In this document: positions 1 through 8,740 of the stretch, one piece after another
How positions within the stretch are numbered: position 1 is the first letter of the stretch
How the letters are laid out: every line of letters begins with the position of its first letter
Assembly: GCF_900241005.1 (NCBI RefSeq)
Contig: NZ_OEST01000002.1
Span: 434,001 to 498,000, forward strand
Source of the DNA: Bacteroides cutis
Lineage (GTDB): Bacteria > Bacteroidota > Bacteroidia > Bacteroidales > Bacteroidaceae
DNA length: 64,000 nucleotides
Reading direction: 5' to 3'
Notes under the pieces: model-generated
Seen by the model: only the letters and a program-made list of their open reading frames with translations
Databases searched by the model: none
Told to the model about the DNA's origin: nothing
Program-made: the position numbers and the translations under genes

Positions 1-462
1 TTTATGTTGAAAGTCGTTATTGACTATCCAAAGCAGGAGGAAGAAAAACTAATTATCCGTCAGAATATCAATGGCGACAAGTTTAATGTAAAGCCTATTT
101 TAAAAGCTGACGAAATTTTAGAAGCCCGTAAAGTTGTTCGTCAGGTCTATCTGGATGAGAAAATTGAGAAATATATTGTAGATATCGTATTTGCTACTCG
201 TTATCCCGAGAAATATGATTTGAAGGAATTAAAGGATATGATCGGTTTTGGCGGATCACCCCGCGCATCTATCAATCTGGCATTGGCTGCACGTAGTTAT
301 GCTTTCATTAAACGTCGTGGTTATGTTATCCCTGAGGATGTTCGCGCCGTAGCACATGATGTTCTGCGCCATCGTATTGGTCTGACATACGAAGCAGAAG
401 CAAGTAATATGACTTCTGATGAGATTGTAAGTAAAATATTGAATAAGATTGAAGTGCCTTGA
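1..462 (+). CDS. MoxR-type AAA+ ATPase, C-terminal part (5' end outside window)
   Basis: The reading frame is open from the first base, so this is the end of a longer gene. The visible 153 residues are the C-terminal lid of a MoxR-family AAA+ ATPase; they include the sensor-2 type motif GGSPRAS (about residues 82-88 of the fragment) and the helical tail with EDVRAVAHDVLRHRI. The Walker A and B motifs must lie upstream of the window. MoxR ATPases act as chaperones for von Willebrand factor A (VWA) proteins. The following DUF58, BatA and BatB genes encode exactly such proteins, so this is the first gene of the aerotolerance operon. The first internal ATG at base 4 is not the real start. Confidence 0.9.
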   Translation, partial: FMLKVVIDYPKQEEEKLIIRQNINGDKFNVKPILKADEILEARKVVRQVYLDEKIEKYIVDIVFATRYPEKYDLKELKDMIGFGGSPRASINLALAARSYAFIKRRGYVIPEDVRAVAHDVLRHRIGLTYEAEASNMTSDEIVSKILNKIEVP

Positions 463-514
463 TGTAAATAAATATCGTAATATCAGGACGAAAATCCAAG
501 AATGATTTACCTAT

Positions 515-588
515 TTTACTAAAAAAGTAAAGAAAGATTTACTAAATTTAGCCGATGTTTTAGTAAAAAAGGAAGGGAAATTAGTAAA
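515..588. repeat. Four copies of TTTACTAA(A), two direct and two inverted
   Basis: In the 176-bp gap between the MoxR gene and the DUF58 gene I see TTTACTAAA at 515-523 and 538-546, its reverse complement TTTAGTAAA at 559-567, and TTAGTAAA at 581-588. The second and third copies can pair across a 12-base loop. This could be an mRNA hairpin that sets the relative expression of moxR and the rest of the operon, or a protein-binding cluster. Such AT-rich words can also recur by chance. Confidence 0.35.
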
Positions 589-638
589 TGGTTTTTGTTA
601 CGTGATATATACCTGTTTATTAAATTATGTATTACTGA

Positions 639-1508
639 ATGGAAACTACTGATTTGTTAAAAAAAGTCCGTCAAATTGAGATTAAAACCCGCGGATTATC
701 CAACAATATCTTTGCTGGCCAGTATCACTCGGCTTTCAAGGGTAGAGGTATGGCATTTTCCGAAGTACGAGAGTATCAGTTTGGCGATGATATACGTGAC
801 ATTGACTGGAATGTGACTGCACGCTTCAATAAACCTTTTGTTAAGGTGTTTGAAGAAGAACGCGAACTGACCGTAATGTTATTGATAGATGTTTCCGGCA
901 GTTTGGAATTCGGTACAATAAAGCAGATGAAGAAAGATATGGTCACGGAGATTGCTGCAACATTGGCTTTCTCCGCTATCCAGAATAATGATAAAATAGG
1001 TGTCATCTTCTTTTCAGACCGGATTGAGAAATTTATTCCACCTAAAAAAGGACGTAAGCACATACTTTATATCATTCGTGAGTTGATCGATTTCCATGCA
1101 GAAAGTCGCCGAACAAATATTCGTTTGGGATTAGAGTATCTGACGAATGTAATGAAACGTCGTTGTACAGCTTTTATTCTATCTGACTTTATAGACCAGG
1201 AAAATTTCAAGAATGCCATGACTATCGCCAATCGTAAACATGACCTTGTTGCTATACAAGTATACGATCGTCGCGTAGAGGAATTACCTGCTATAGGCTT
1301 AATAAAAATTAAGGATGCTGAAACTGGTCATGAACAGTGGATTGACACTTCTTCGCATGCCGTGCGCCGTGCACATCATGATTGGTGGGTGAATAAACAA
1401 GTGGAATTAAACGAAACATTTACCAAGAGTAATGTTAACAATGTGTCGGTACGTACCGATCAGGACTATGTCAAAGCATTAATGAATTTGTTTGCAAAAC
1501 GAAATTAA
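639..1508 (+). CDS. DUF58 domain protein of the aerotolerance operon
   Basis: A 289-residue protein with the DUF58 signature around residues 35-62 (GRGMAFSEVREYQFGDDIRD, then DWN). It also has a VWA-like strand with the metal-site pattern DVSGS (Asp84, Ser86, Ser88). No signal peptide or membrane segment is seen, so it is probably cytoplasmic. DUF58 genes nearly always follow moxR and precede VWA genes, as here, and are thought to be partners of the MoxR ATPase. Its stop lies 7 bp before the next start, so the two are translationally close. The biochemical role is not known. Confidence 0.9.
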   Translation: METTDLLKKVRQIEIKTRGLSNNIFAGQYHSAFKGRGMAFSEVREYQFGDDIRDIDWNVTARFNKPFVKVFEEERELTVMLLIDVSGSLEFGTIKQMKKDMVTEIAATLAFSAIQNNDKIGVIFFSDRIEKFIPPKKGRKHILYIIRELIDFHAESRRTNIRLGLEYLTNVMKRRCTAFILSDFIDQENFKNAMTIANRKHDLVAIQVYDRRVEELPAIGLIKIKDAETGHEQWIDTSSHAVRRAHHDWWVNKQVELNETFTKSNVNNVSVRTDQDYVKALMNLFAKRN

Positions 1509-1515
1509 TCGGAAG

Positions 1516-2589
1516 ATGAAAAGATATTTATTTCTGATAACACTGTTGGTTGCATGGTCGGGCAGAGCAGGAGCTCAGTCAGTAACGGTAGATGCGACAA
1601 TAGATTCTTTGCAAATTCTAATCGGAGAACAGGCAAAGATTAAATTGCAAGTTTCGCTAGATACTGACAAACGGGCTATTTTTCCTGTCTATACCGATAC
1701 GTTGGTAAAAGGAGTGGAAATTATTGATATAGCCAAACCTGATACGCAGATGTTGAATGATGGTAGGCGTTCATTGATAACTCAAGAATACACAGTTACT
1801 TCATTTGACTCAGCACTTTATTATCTGCCTCCTATGGAGGTGCTTGTGGATAATAAAGGCTACCGTTCCAAGGCATTGGCCCTGAAAGTATATTCAATGC
1901 CAGTAGATACGTTGCATCCCGATCAGTTCTTTGGACCTAAGACTGTGATGCAGGCTCCTTTTGCTTGGGAAGATTGGTATGTAAGTATCTCTTGCGGAAT
2001 ATTGTTTATTCCTCTACTTCTATTATTGATCTATCTGATAAAGCGTATACGTGATAATAAGCCAATTATACGAAAGGTAAAAGTAGAACCTAAATTACCG
2101 CCACATCAATTGGCAATGAAAGAAATCGAGCGTATTAAAGATGAAAAAGCATGGCAAAAAGGACTATCGAAGGAATATTATACAGAACTGACAGATACCA
2201 TTCGTACATATATTAAGAACCGTTTTGGTTTTAATGCTCTGGAAATGACGTCTTCTGAAATCATTGATAAATTATTGGAAATAAAGGATAAAGAAGCGAT
2301 AACTGATTTACGCTCATTATTTCAAACTGCTGATTTGGTGAAATTTGCCAAACATAACCCAATGATGAACGAGAATGATGCTAATTTGATTAATGCAATT
2401 GACTTCATCAATGAAACTAAAGAGAAAGAAGATGAGAATGCTAAACCACAACCAACAGAAATTACTATCATTGAGAAACGTTCTTTACGTACCAAAATAT
2501 TGCTCGGTGCAGGTATTGTGCTATTGGCCATCGCTCTTATAGGTTCGCTTATATATATAGGTTTAGAACTGTATAACTATTTTGCTTAA
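1516..2589 (+). CDS. Exported, two-helix membrane protein of the bat operon
   Basis: The start is placed at the ATG at 1516. It gives a clean signal peptide (MKRYLFLITLLVAW, ending near GAQ) and avoids overlapping the DUF58 stop; an upstream in-frame ATG at 1492 would overlap it. The 357-residue product has an extracytoplasmic domain, a membrane helix at about 155-176, a charged cytoplasmic segment (about 177-320), and a final helix near 326-350. This layout matches the unnamed membrane protein found between DUF58 and batA in Bacteroides. It probably helps assemble the Bat complex in the inner membrane. No catalytic motif is visible. Confidence 0.8.
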   Translation: MKRYLFLITLLVAWSGRAGAQSVTVDATIDSLQILIGEQAKIKLQVSLDTDKRAIFPVYTDTLVKGVEIIDIAKPDTQMLNDGRRSLITQEYTVTSFDSALYYLPPMEVLVDNKGYRSKALALKVYSMPVDTLHPDQFFGPKTVMQAPFAWEDWYVSISCGILFIPLLLLLIYLIKRIRDNKPIIRKVKVEPKLPPHQLAMKEIERIKDEKAWQKGLSKEYYTELTDTIRTYIKNRFGFNALEMTSSEIIDKLLEIKDKEAITDLRSLFQTADLVKFAKHNPMMNENDANLINAIDFINETKEKEDENAKPQPTEITIIEKRSLRTKILLGAGIVLLAIALIGSLIYIGLELYNYFA

Positions 2590-2679
2590 TTATACTTCAA
2601 TCGGAATCATATACATTAATAAAGAAATGAATGAGTTTTTGAGTGAAGCTAAATTTTAAATCGTTAAATCATAAATATC

Positions 2680-3663
2680 ATGGTTTTTGCCAATATTGAA
2701 TATTTATTTTTACTACTGTTGCTTATACCTTATATAGTATGGTATATCATGAAGCGGAAGAATAGTGAAGCCACTCTTCAGATTTCGGATGCTCGTGTGT
2801 ATGCGCATACCCCTAAAAGTTATAAGAATTATTTGCTACATGTACCGTTTGCGCTTCGGATCATTGCTTTGATATTGATTATCCTTGTTATGGCACGCCC
2901 GCAAACCACTAATAGCTGGCAAAATAGTGAAGTTGAAGGTATTGATATTATGCTGGCTATAGACGTTTCTACCAGTATGTTAGCCGAGGACTTGAAACCG
3001 AACCGTTTAGAAGCGGCTAAAGAAGTGGCAGCAGAATTTATAAATGGACGTCCGAACGACAATATAGGTATTACTTTGTTTGCTGCGGAAAGTTTTACTC
3101 AATGCCCACTAACGGTAGACCATGCCGTACTTTTAAACCTGATTAAGGATGTGAAATGTGGACTTATAGAAGATGGAACGGCAGTAGGTATGGGTATAGC
3201 TAATGCTGTGACTCGTTTAAAAGATAGTAAGGCAAAGTCTAAAGTCATTATTCTTTTAACGGATGGAACTAATAATAAAGGGGATATCTCTCCGTTAACA
3301 GCTGCCGAAATTGCAAAGAGTTTTGGTATTCGTGTTTATACTATCGGTGTGGGCACTAATGGTATGGCTCCATACCCTTACCCAGTAGGTGGAACTGTAC
3401 AATATATAAATATGCCAGTTGAGATAGATGAAAAAACATTGACTCAAATTGCCGGTACTACAGATGGTAATTATTTCCGTGCCACCAGTAACTCTAAATT
3501 AAAAGAAGTTTACGAAGAAATAGATAAGTTGGAGAAAACAAAACTAAATGTAAAAGAATATAGTAAACGTCAAGAAGAATATCAGTGGTTCGCACTGGCA
3601 GCTTTGTTATGTGTATTATTGGAAGTTTTGTTACGTAACTCTGTTTTAAAAAAGATACCATAA
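2680..3663 (+). CDS. batA: BatA, VWA-domain aerotolerance protein
   Basis: A 327-residue membrane-anchored VWA protein. Hydrophobic helices lie at about 5-23 and 57-72, followed by the VWA domain. Its MIDAS residues are DVSTS (Asp95, Ser97, Ser99), a threonine in DGTAVGM and LTDGT. A last helix lies at about 303-322. BatA was described with batB-E in Bacteroides fragilis as needed for tolerance of oxygen. It is the first of two adjacent VWA paralogues here and is likely remodelled by the MoxR ATPase upstream. About 90 bp separate it from the preceding gene, without an obvious terminator, so co-transcription is likely. Confidence 0.93.
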   Translation: MVFANIEYLFLLLLLIPYIVWYIMKRKNSEATLQISDARVYAHTPKSYKNYLLHVPFALRIIALILIILVMARPQTTNSWQNSEVEGIDIMLAIDVSTSMLAEDLKPNRLEAAKEVAAEFINGRPNDNIGITLFAAESFTQCPLTVDHAVLLNLIKDVKCGLIEDGTAVGMGIANAVTRLKDSKAKSKVIILLTDGTNNKGDISPLTAAEIAKSFGIRVYTIGVGTNGMAPYPYPVGGTVQYINMPVEIDEKTLTQIAGTTDGNYFRATSNSKLKEVYEEIDKLEKTKLNVKEYSKRQEEYQWFALAALLCVLLEVLLRNSVLKKIP

Positions 3664-3747
3664 AATTATTATTTGCGCATCTTCTTTATGTTATATCATT
3701 ATATAACCGGATTATAAATTGTAAATTACTAAATTGTAAATAGAAAG

Positions 3748-4776
3748 ATGTTTCGATTTGAAGAACCTGCATATTTGTACTTGTTACTATTGTTGCCATT
3801 TTTGGCAGCTTTCTACTTGTACTCCAATTATCTGAGACGAAAAGCGATCCGTAAGTTCGGCGATCCTATACTGATGGCACAATTAATGCCTAATGTTTCT
3901 AAATATCGTCCGGATGTAAAATTTTGGATGGTATTTGCTGCTATTGGATTATTTTCCGTATTGTTAGCACGTCCACAGTTTGGTTCAAAACTTGAGACTG
4001 TGAAACGCCAAGGAGTAGAGGTGATGATTGCATTGGATATATCTAATTCTATGCTGGCACAAGATGTACAGCCTAGTCGCTTGGAAAAAGCCAAAAGACT
4101 AGTGGCACAATTGGTTGACAAAATGGAAAATGATAAAGTAGGTATGATTGTTTTCGCCGGTGATGCATTTACACAATTGCCTATCACAAATGATTATATT
4201 TCAGCTAAAATGTTTCTAGAAAGTATTGATCCCTCTTTAATATCTAAGCAAGGTACGGCTATCGGTGCTGCCATTAATTTGGCATCCCGTAGTTTTACAC
4301 CTCAAGAAGGGGTAGGACGAGCTATTATTGTTATTACAGATGGTGAAAATCATGAAGGTGGAGCAATCGAGGCTGCCAAGGCTGCTACAGAAAAAGGTAT
4401 TCAAGTCAATGTTTTGGGAGTTGGTATGCCTGATGGTGCACCTATCCCAGTAGAAGGTACGAATGATTATCGTCGTGACCGGGAAGGCAATGTTATTGTT
4501 ACCAAACTAAACGAACAGATGTGTCAGGAAATAGCAAAAGCTGGTAATGGTATATATGTACGTGTAGATAATACGAATAGTGCACAAAAAGCAATTAGCC
4601 AAGAAATTAATAAAATGGCTAAAGCTGATGTAGAAACACAAGTTTATACGGAATTTAATGAACAATTCCAAGCAATAGCATGGATTATTCTGCTATTGCT
4701 GCTTGCCGAAATGCTGATAATGGAACGTAAAAATCCACTGTTCCGCAATATTCATTTGTTCTCTAATAAGAAATGA
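3748..4776 (+). CDS. batB: BatB, VWA-domain aerotolerance protein
   Basis: A 342-residue paralogue of BatA with the same plan: N-terminal helices at about 8-28 and 58-75, and a VWA domain with MIDAS motif DISNS (Asp97, Ser99, Ser101), GTAIGAAI and ITDGENHE. A C-terminal helix lies at about 312-330. BatA and BatB are thought to form a complex in the inner membrane facing the periplasm. The stop codon overlaps the batC start by four bases (ATGA), so the two are translationally coupled. Confidence 0.93.
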   Translation: MFRFEEPAYLYLLLLLPFLAAFYLYSNYLRRKAIRKFGDPILMAQLMPNVSKYRPDVKFWMVFAAIGLFSVLLARPQFGSKLETVKRQGVEVMIALDISNSMLAQDVQPSRLEKAKRLVAQLVDKMENDKVGMIVFAGDAFTQLPITNDYISAKMFLESIDPSLISKQGTAIGAAINLASRSFTPQEGVGRAIIVITDGENHEGGAIEAAKAATEKGIQVNVLGVGMPDGAPIPVEGTNDYRRDREGNVIVTKLNEQMCQEIAKAGNGIYVRVDNTNSAQKAISQEINKMAKADVETQVYTEFNEQFQAIAWIILLLLLAEMLIMERKNPLFRNIHLFSNKK

Positions 4777-5480
4777 TACGTATGTTACAGAAAAAATATA
4801 TTGGAATGGTTTTGCTGTTATTAACAGCAGTATCTGTATCGGTTTCTGCACAGAAAGCGGAACGTGATTTTATCCGTAAGGGAAACCGTTTGTTTAAAGA
4901 TAGTGTGTATGTGAATGCAGAAGTAAACTATCGGAAAGCTTTAGACGTAAACCCAAAGTCAACCGTTTCTATGTATAATCTAGGAAATACTTTGACTGAG
5001 CAAAATAAATTGGAAGAAGCCATGGAACAATACGTAGGGGCGACAAAAGTTGAAAAAAATAAAGATAATTTGGCACAAATTTATCATAATATGGGAGTTA
5101 TATTCCAGTCGCAGAAAGATTATGCAAAAGCTGTAGAAGCTTACAAAGAATCTTTGCGTAACAATCCCAAAGATAATGAAACTCGATATAATTTAGCATT
5201 GGCTCAGAAATTGTTAAAAGATCAGCAACAAAACCAGAACCAAAATCAAGATCAAAATAAACAGGATCAACAACAGGATAAAAAAGACCAAAATAAGCAA
5301 GATCAACAGCAAAAACAAGATCAACAACCCCAACAATCTGAAAAGAAAGACAATGAAATGTCTAAAGAAAATGCGGAACAGTTGTTGAATTCTGTCATGC
5401 AAGATGAAAAAGATGTACAGGATAAAGTAAAAAAGCAACAACAAGTTATCCAAGGACATCGTTTAGAAAAGGATTGGTAA
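4773..5480 (+). CDS. batC: BatC, TPR protein with a Q/N/D/K-rich tail
   Basis: A 235-residue protein with a signal peptide (ending near VSAQKAE) and about three tetratricopeptide repeats between residues 28 and 145. A low-complexity stretch built of Gln, Asn, Asp and Lys (about 148-195) and a short charged C-terminus follow. The start at 4773 overlaps the batB stop as ATGA; a second ATG three codons on is equally possible. TPRs suggest a scaffolding role in the periplasm for the BatA/BatB complex. The polar tract is repetitive at DNA level too (runs of CAA and AAA codons), so its length may vary between strains. Confidence 0.9.
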   Translation: MIRMLQKKYIGMVLLLLTAVSVSVSAQKAERDFIRKGNRLFKDSVYVNAEVNYRKALDVNPKSTVSMYNLGNTLTEQNKLEEAMEQYVGATKVEKNKDNLAQIYHNMGVIFQSQKDYAKAVEAYKESLRNNPKDNETRYNLALAQKLLKDQQQNQNQNQDQNKQDQQQDKKDQNKQDQQQKQDQQPQQSEKKDNEMSKENAEQLLNSVMQDEKDVQDKVKKQQQVIQGHRLEKDW

Positions 5481-5502
5481 TAAATATAATAGGAAATAAT
5501 AT

Positions 5503-7329
5503 ATGAGAAAAATAGTTTTCTTATGGATAGTATTGATAACGGTCAGTGTGCATACCTTTGCTGATGGAAAGGTGACATTTACCGCGTCTGCTCCTGATGC
5601 AGTAGCAGTGGGTGATCAGTTTAGGTTATCATATACAGTGAATACGGAGAAAGTAAGAGACTTCCGGGTTGCTTCTATTAAGGGATTTGATGTTTTAATG
5701 GGTCCAAGCCGTTCCTACAGTATGCAAAGTATTAATGGAGTGAAAACAGAAAATCTCACATTTACTTATATTTTAATGGCTACAGCCGAAGGTAATTTCA
5801 CAATTCCCAGTGCAACTATAACGGTTGATGGTAATCAGATGGTATCCAATGCTGTACACATTAAAGTATTACCAGCTGATCAGGTTAATTCATCAGGAAA
5901 CAGTAATAACAAAAGTGGCGGATCTGCCAGTCGTCCTTCTTCCGGTACAGCAATATCCAATAACGATTTATTCATTACGGCTACTGCCAATAAAACTACT
6001 GTTTATGAGCAAGAAGCTCTCTTGTTGACATATAAGATATACACATTGGTTGATCTTCGTATGTTTGACAATGTGAAGTTACCTGATTTTAAAGGCTTTC
6101 ACTCACAAGAAGTGGAATTGCCCAACGACAGAAGATGGGGATTGGAGCATTATAAAGGTAGAAATTATCAAACCACAATTTATCGCCAGTTTGTACTATT
6201 TCCCCAACAATCAGGTAAACTTACTATTGATGCTGCTCGTTTTGATGCTTCTATCGCTAAAGCAACACAAGTATCCGATCCGTTTGAAGCTTTCTTCAAT
6301 GGTGGTAGTAATTATGTAGAAGTCAAAAAGACTATAATGACTCCGCAACTGACAATTGACGTAAAACCATTACCTGTCGGTAAGCCTGCCGAGTTTTCAG
6401 GAGGGGTAGGTGAGTTTAATATTACTTCTTCTATTAACACAACAAACATCAAAACAAATGATGCTGTTACCGTAAAATTGGTTATTTCTGGTACAGGTAA
6501 TTTGAAACTTCTTTCTACTCCGGAGATTAAATTTCCGGAAGACTTTGAAGTTTATGATCCGAAAGTAGATAATAAGTTCCGTCTGACCAACGCAGGATTG
6601 TCTGGAAGTAAAGTAATTGAATATCTGGCTATTCCACGGAATGCGGGCACATACAAAATTCCTGCCGTAAACTTCAGTTACTTCGATATTAATTCTAATT
6701 CATACAAAATATTGACTACGGAAGAATATGAATTGCATGTAGAAAAGGGTGCAGGGAATGCGGTACAGACTATTGCGAATTTTACGAATAAAGAGGATTT
6801 AAAGATATTAAACGAGGATATTCGATATATTAAACAGAATGAAGTAACTCTTTCTCAAAAAGGCGACTTCTTCTTTGGTTCATGGTTGTACTGGTTATTT
6901 TATTTGATACCGGGAGTAGCATTTATTACATTCTTTATTATATATCGTAAACAGATTACTGCCAATGCTAATGTAGCAAGAATGCGTACAAAGAAAGCAA
7001 ACAAAGTAGCAGTAAAACGTATGAAACTAGCTGGTAAACTGCTGGAAGAGAATAAAAAGGATGCATTCTATGATGAAGTATTGAAGGCTCTTTGGGGATA
7101 TATCAGTGATAAATTAAATATTCCTGTTTCTCGTTTATCAAAGGATAATATCGAAGAAGAACTTTGTAATTATGGAGTGGATGATACTCAAATTAAGGAA
7201 TTCATTGATGCATTGAATAATTGCGAATTTGCCCGTTTTGCTCCTGGTGATGATAATCAGGCTATGGATAAGGTTTATTCTGCTTCTTTGGATATTATCA
7301 GTAAAATGGAAAACTCAATTAAACATTAA
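5503..7329 (+). CDS. batD: BatD, large exported protein of the aerotolerance operon
   Basis: A 608-residue protein with a signal peptide (ending near HTFADG) and several beta-rich extracytoplasmic domains up to about residue 455. A single membrane helix lies at about 464-485 (WLYWLFYLIPGVAFITFFII), followed by a cytoplasmic tail of about 120 residues. The length and layout fit the BatD family (oxygen tolerance). A Ser/Asn/Gly-rich linker sits at about 129-150. It starts 22 bp after batC and ends 13 bp before batE, consistent with one transcript. Its molecular activity is not known. Confidence 0.92.
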   Translation: MRKIVFLWIVLITVSVHTFADGKVTFTASAPDAVAVGDQFRLSYTVNTEKVRDFRVASIKGFDVLMGPSRSYSMQSINGVKTENLTFTYILMATAEGNFTIPSATITVDGNQMVSNAVHIKVLPADQVNSSGNSNNKSGGSASRPSSGTAISNNDLFITATANKTTVYEQEALLLTYKIYTLVDLRMFDNVKLPDFKGFHSQEVELPNDRRWGLEHYKGRNYQTTIYRQFVLFPQQSGKLTIDAARFDASIAKATQVSDPFEAFFNGGSNYVEVKKTIMTPQLTIDVKPLPVGKPAEFSGGVGEFNITSSINTTNIKTNDAVTVKLVISGTGNLKLLSTPEIKFPEDFEVYDPKVDNKFRLTNAGLSGSKVIEYLAIPRNAGTYKIPAVNFSYFDINSNSYKILTTEEYELHVEKGAGNAVQTIANFTNKEDLKILNEDIRYIKQNEVTLSQKGDFFFGSWLYWLFYLIPGVAFITFFIIYRKQITANANVARMRTKKANKVAVKRMKLAGKLLEENKKDAFYDEVLKALWGYISDKLNIPVSRLSKDNIEEELCNYGVDDTQIKEFIDALNNCEFARFAPGDDNQAMDKVYSASLDIISKMENSIKH

Positions 7330-7342
7330 CCAGGAGGGCATA

Positions 7343-8176
7343 ATGATGAAAAAAATATTGTTTTTTACCCTTACTTTAGTAATGGCATTGGTTGCTTTTG
7401 GACAGAACTTGACAGATACACTACAACTGACTGACAGTACTGTTGGCACACGTGTTGCCGAATTTTCTGCTGCAAGACAAGAAAGAAACGTGACAAAAGC
7501 TGAAGGAGATAGTGCCTATATACATAATGACTTTGCTTCAGCGATTCAAATTTATGAGAATTTGTTAAAGAAAGGTGAAGCTGCAGAAGTATATTATAAT
7601 CTTGGGAATAGTTACTATAAAGCTGATGATATTGCAAAAGCAATATTAAATTATGAACGTGCTTTACTATTGCAACCGGGTAATGCAGACATTCGTGCAA
7701 ACTTAGAAATAGCACGTTCTAAAACGATTGACAAGGTAGTTTCAGTACCTGAAATATTCTTTGTAGCTTGGATAAAGTTCTTGATTAACAGTCTGAGTGT
7801 AGATACTTGGGCTAAATTAGGGATAATTTTTTTCATTCTGTTATTAGTCTCCTTTTCTCTTTTTTTCTTTTCCAAACAAATTGTATGGAAAAAGACAGGT
7901 TTTATAACAGGAAGTATTTTTCTAGTTTTTGTGGTAGTAAGTAATGTCTTTGCATCAGAACAAAAGAATGAATTGATGAATCGTAATCAGGCTATAATCT
8001 TATCACCTAGTGTAACAGTACGTAGTACTCCTAGTGAAAGTGGTACTAGTTTGTTCATTTTACATGAAGGACATAAAGTTGAAATTAAAGACAATTCAAT
8101 GCGTGAATGGAAAGAAATCCGTTTAGAGGATGGTAAAGTAGGATGGGTACCTACTTCCACAATAGAAATAATTTAA
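7343..8176 (+). CDS. batE: BatE, TPR and SH3-domain membrane protein
   Basis: The start at 7343 is chosen because a good ribosome site (AGGAGG, 7332-7337) precedes it and it opens a signal sequence (MMKKILFFTLTLVMALVAFG). An in-frame ATG at 7229 would overlap batD by about 100 bp. The 277-residue product has TPRs at about 55-125, two membrane helices (about 155-175 and 185-205) and a C-terminal bacterial SH3 domain with VTVRSTPS and GKVGWVP. This is the last gene of the bat operon and is followed by a strong hairpin. The SH3 domain suggests binding of peptidoglycan or a protein ligand. Confidence 0.92.
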   Translation: MMKKILFFTLTLVMALVAFGQNLTDTLQLTDSTVGTRVAEFSAARQERNVTKAEGDSAYIHNDFASAIQIYENLLKKGEAAEVYYNLGNSYYKADDIAKAILNYERALLLQPGNADIRANLEIARSKTIDKVVSVPEIFFVAWIKFLINSLSVDTWAKLGIIFFILLLVSFSLFFFSKQIVWKKTGFITGSIFLVFVVVSNVFASEQKNELMNRNQAIILSPSVTVRSTPSESGTSLFILHEGHKVEIKDNSMREWKEIRLEDGKVGWVPTSTIEII

Positions 8177-8191
8177 AACAACCAATTATAA

Positions 8192-8257
8192 GAAAACACG
8201 ACACTTATGAAGTACAAAAAGAACTAATTTTTTGTACTTCATAAGTGTCGTGTTTTC
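8192..8257 (+). terminator. Very long perfect hairpin closing the bat operon
   Basis: Bases 8192-8220 are an exact reverse complement of 8229-8257: 29 bp of perfect stem with an 8-base loop (GAACTAAT). A T-containing run follows. It lies 15 bp after the batE stop and before a gene in the same direction, so it most likely ends the operon transcript. The stem is far longer than a typical intrinsic terminator. Confidence 0.8.
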
Positions 8258-8375
8258 ATTTTAAGTAATGTAAATATCGAATTTGAAAAATACATGTAAA
8301 TAATTTGTTTTATCCTTTTTTTTTCTTAAGTTTATAGCGTGATAATAAAAATACAGGGTATTAACCATTAAATTT

Positions 8376-8657
8376 ATGAATATGAGAACAATAACATTTA
8401 ATGAACTTCGTAAAATTAAAGACGCATTACCTAGCGGTAGTATGCATAGAATAGCCGATGAACTTGGACTTAATGTAGATACAGTGAGAAACTTTTTCGG
8501 TGGACATAATTTTAAAGAAGGTAAAAGTGTAGGGATTCATTTAGAGCCTGGTCCTGATGGTGGTTTAGTAATGATTGATGATACTACTGTCCTTGATCGA
8601 GCATTAATGATTTTAGATGAGATAGCTAATAAAACAATAGAACCTGTTCAAGCTTAA
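8376..8657 (+). CDS. Small putative DNA-binding protein
   Basis: A 93-residue protein; a second ATG two codons in (8382) is an alternative start. The first half reads like a helix-turn-helix (RIADELGLNVDTVRNFF, about residues 26-42). The second half carries a Gly/Pro turn (EPGPDGG) and a helical end with LDRALMILDEIANK. I recognise it only as a type of small DNA-binding protein common in Bacteroides; its target is unknown. It stands alone between two terminators, just upstream of the universal stress protein gene, so it may be a free-standing regulator. No membrane segment or catalytic motif is present. Confidence 0.7.
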   Translation: MNMRTITFNELRKIKDALPSGSMHRIADELGLNVDTVRNFFGGHNFKEGKSVGIHLEPGPDGGLVMIDDTTVLDRALMILDEIANKTIEPVQA

Positions 8658-8671
8658 GAAAAAATAAAAAG

Positions 8672-8710
8672 ATCCCAATTGGTTTAATAAACAATTGGGA
8701 TTTCTTGTTT
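8672..8710 (+). terminator. Intrinsic terminator
   Basis: ATCCCAATTG (8672-8681) and CAATTGGGAT (8692-8701) form a perfect 10-bp stem with a 10-base loop, followed by TTCTTGTTT. It lies 14 bp after the stop of the small DNA-binding gene. Confidence 0.85.
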
Positions 8711-8740
8711 GTTTAAAAATACAATAAAATAAATAGGCTT

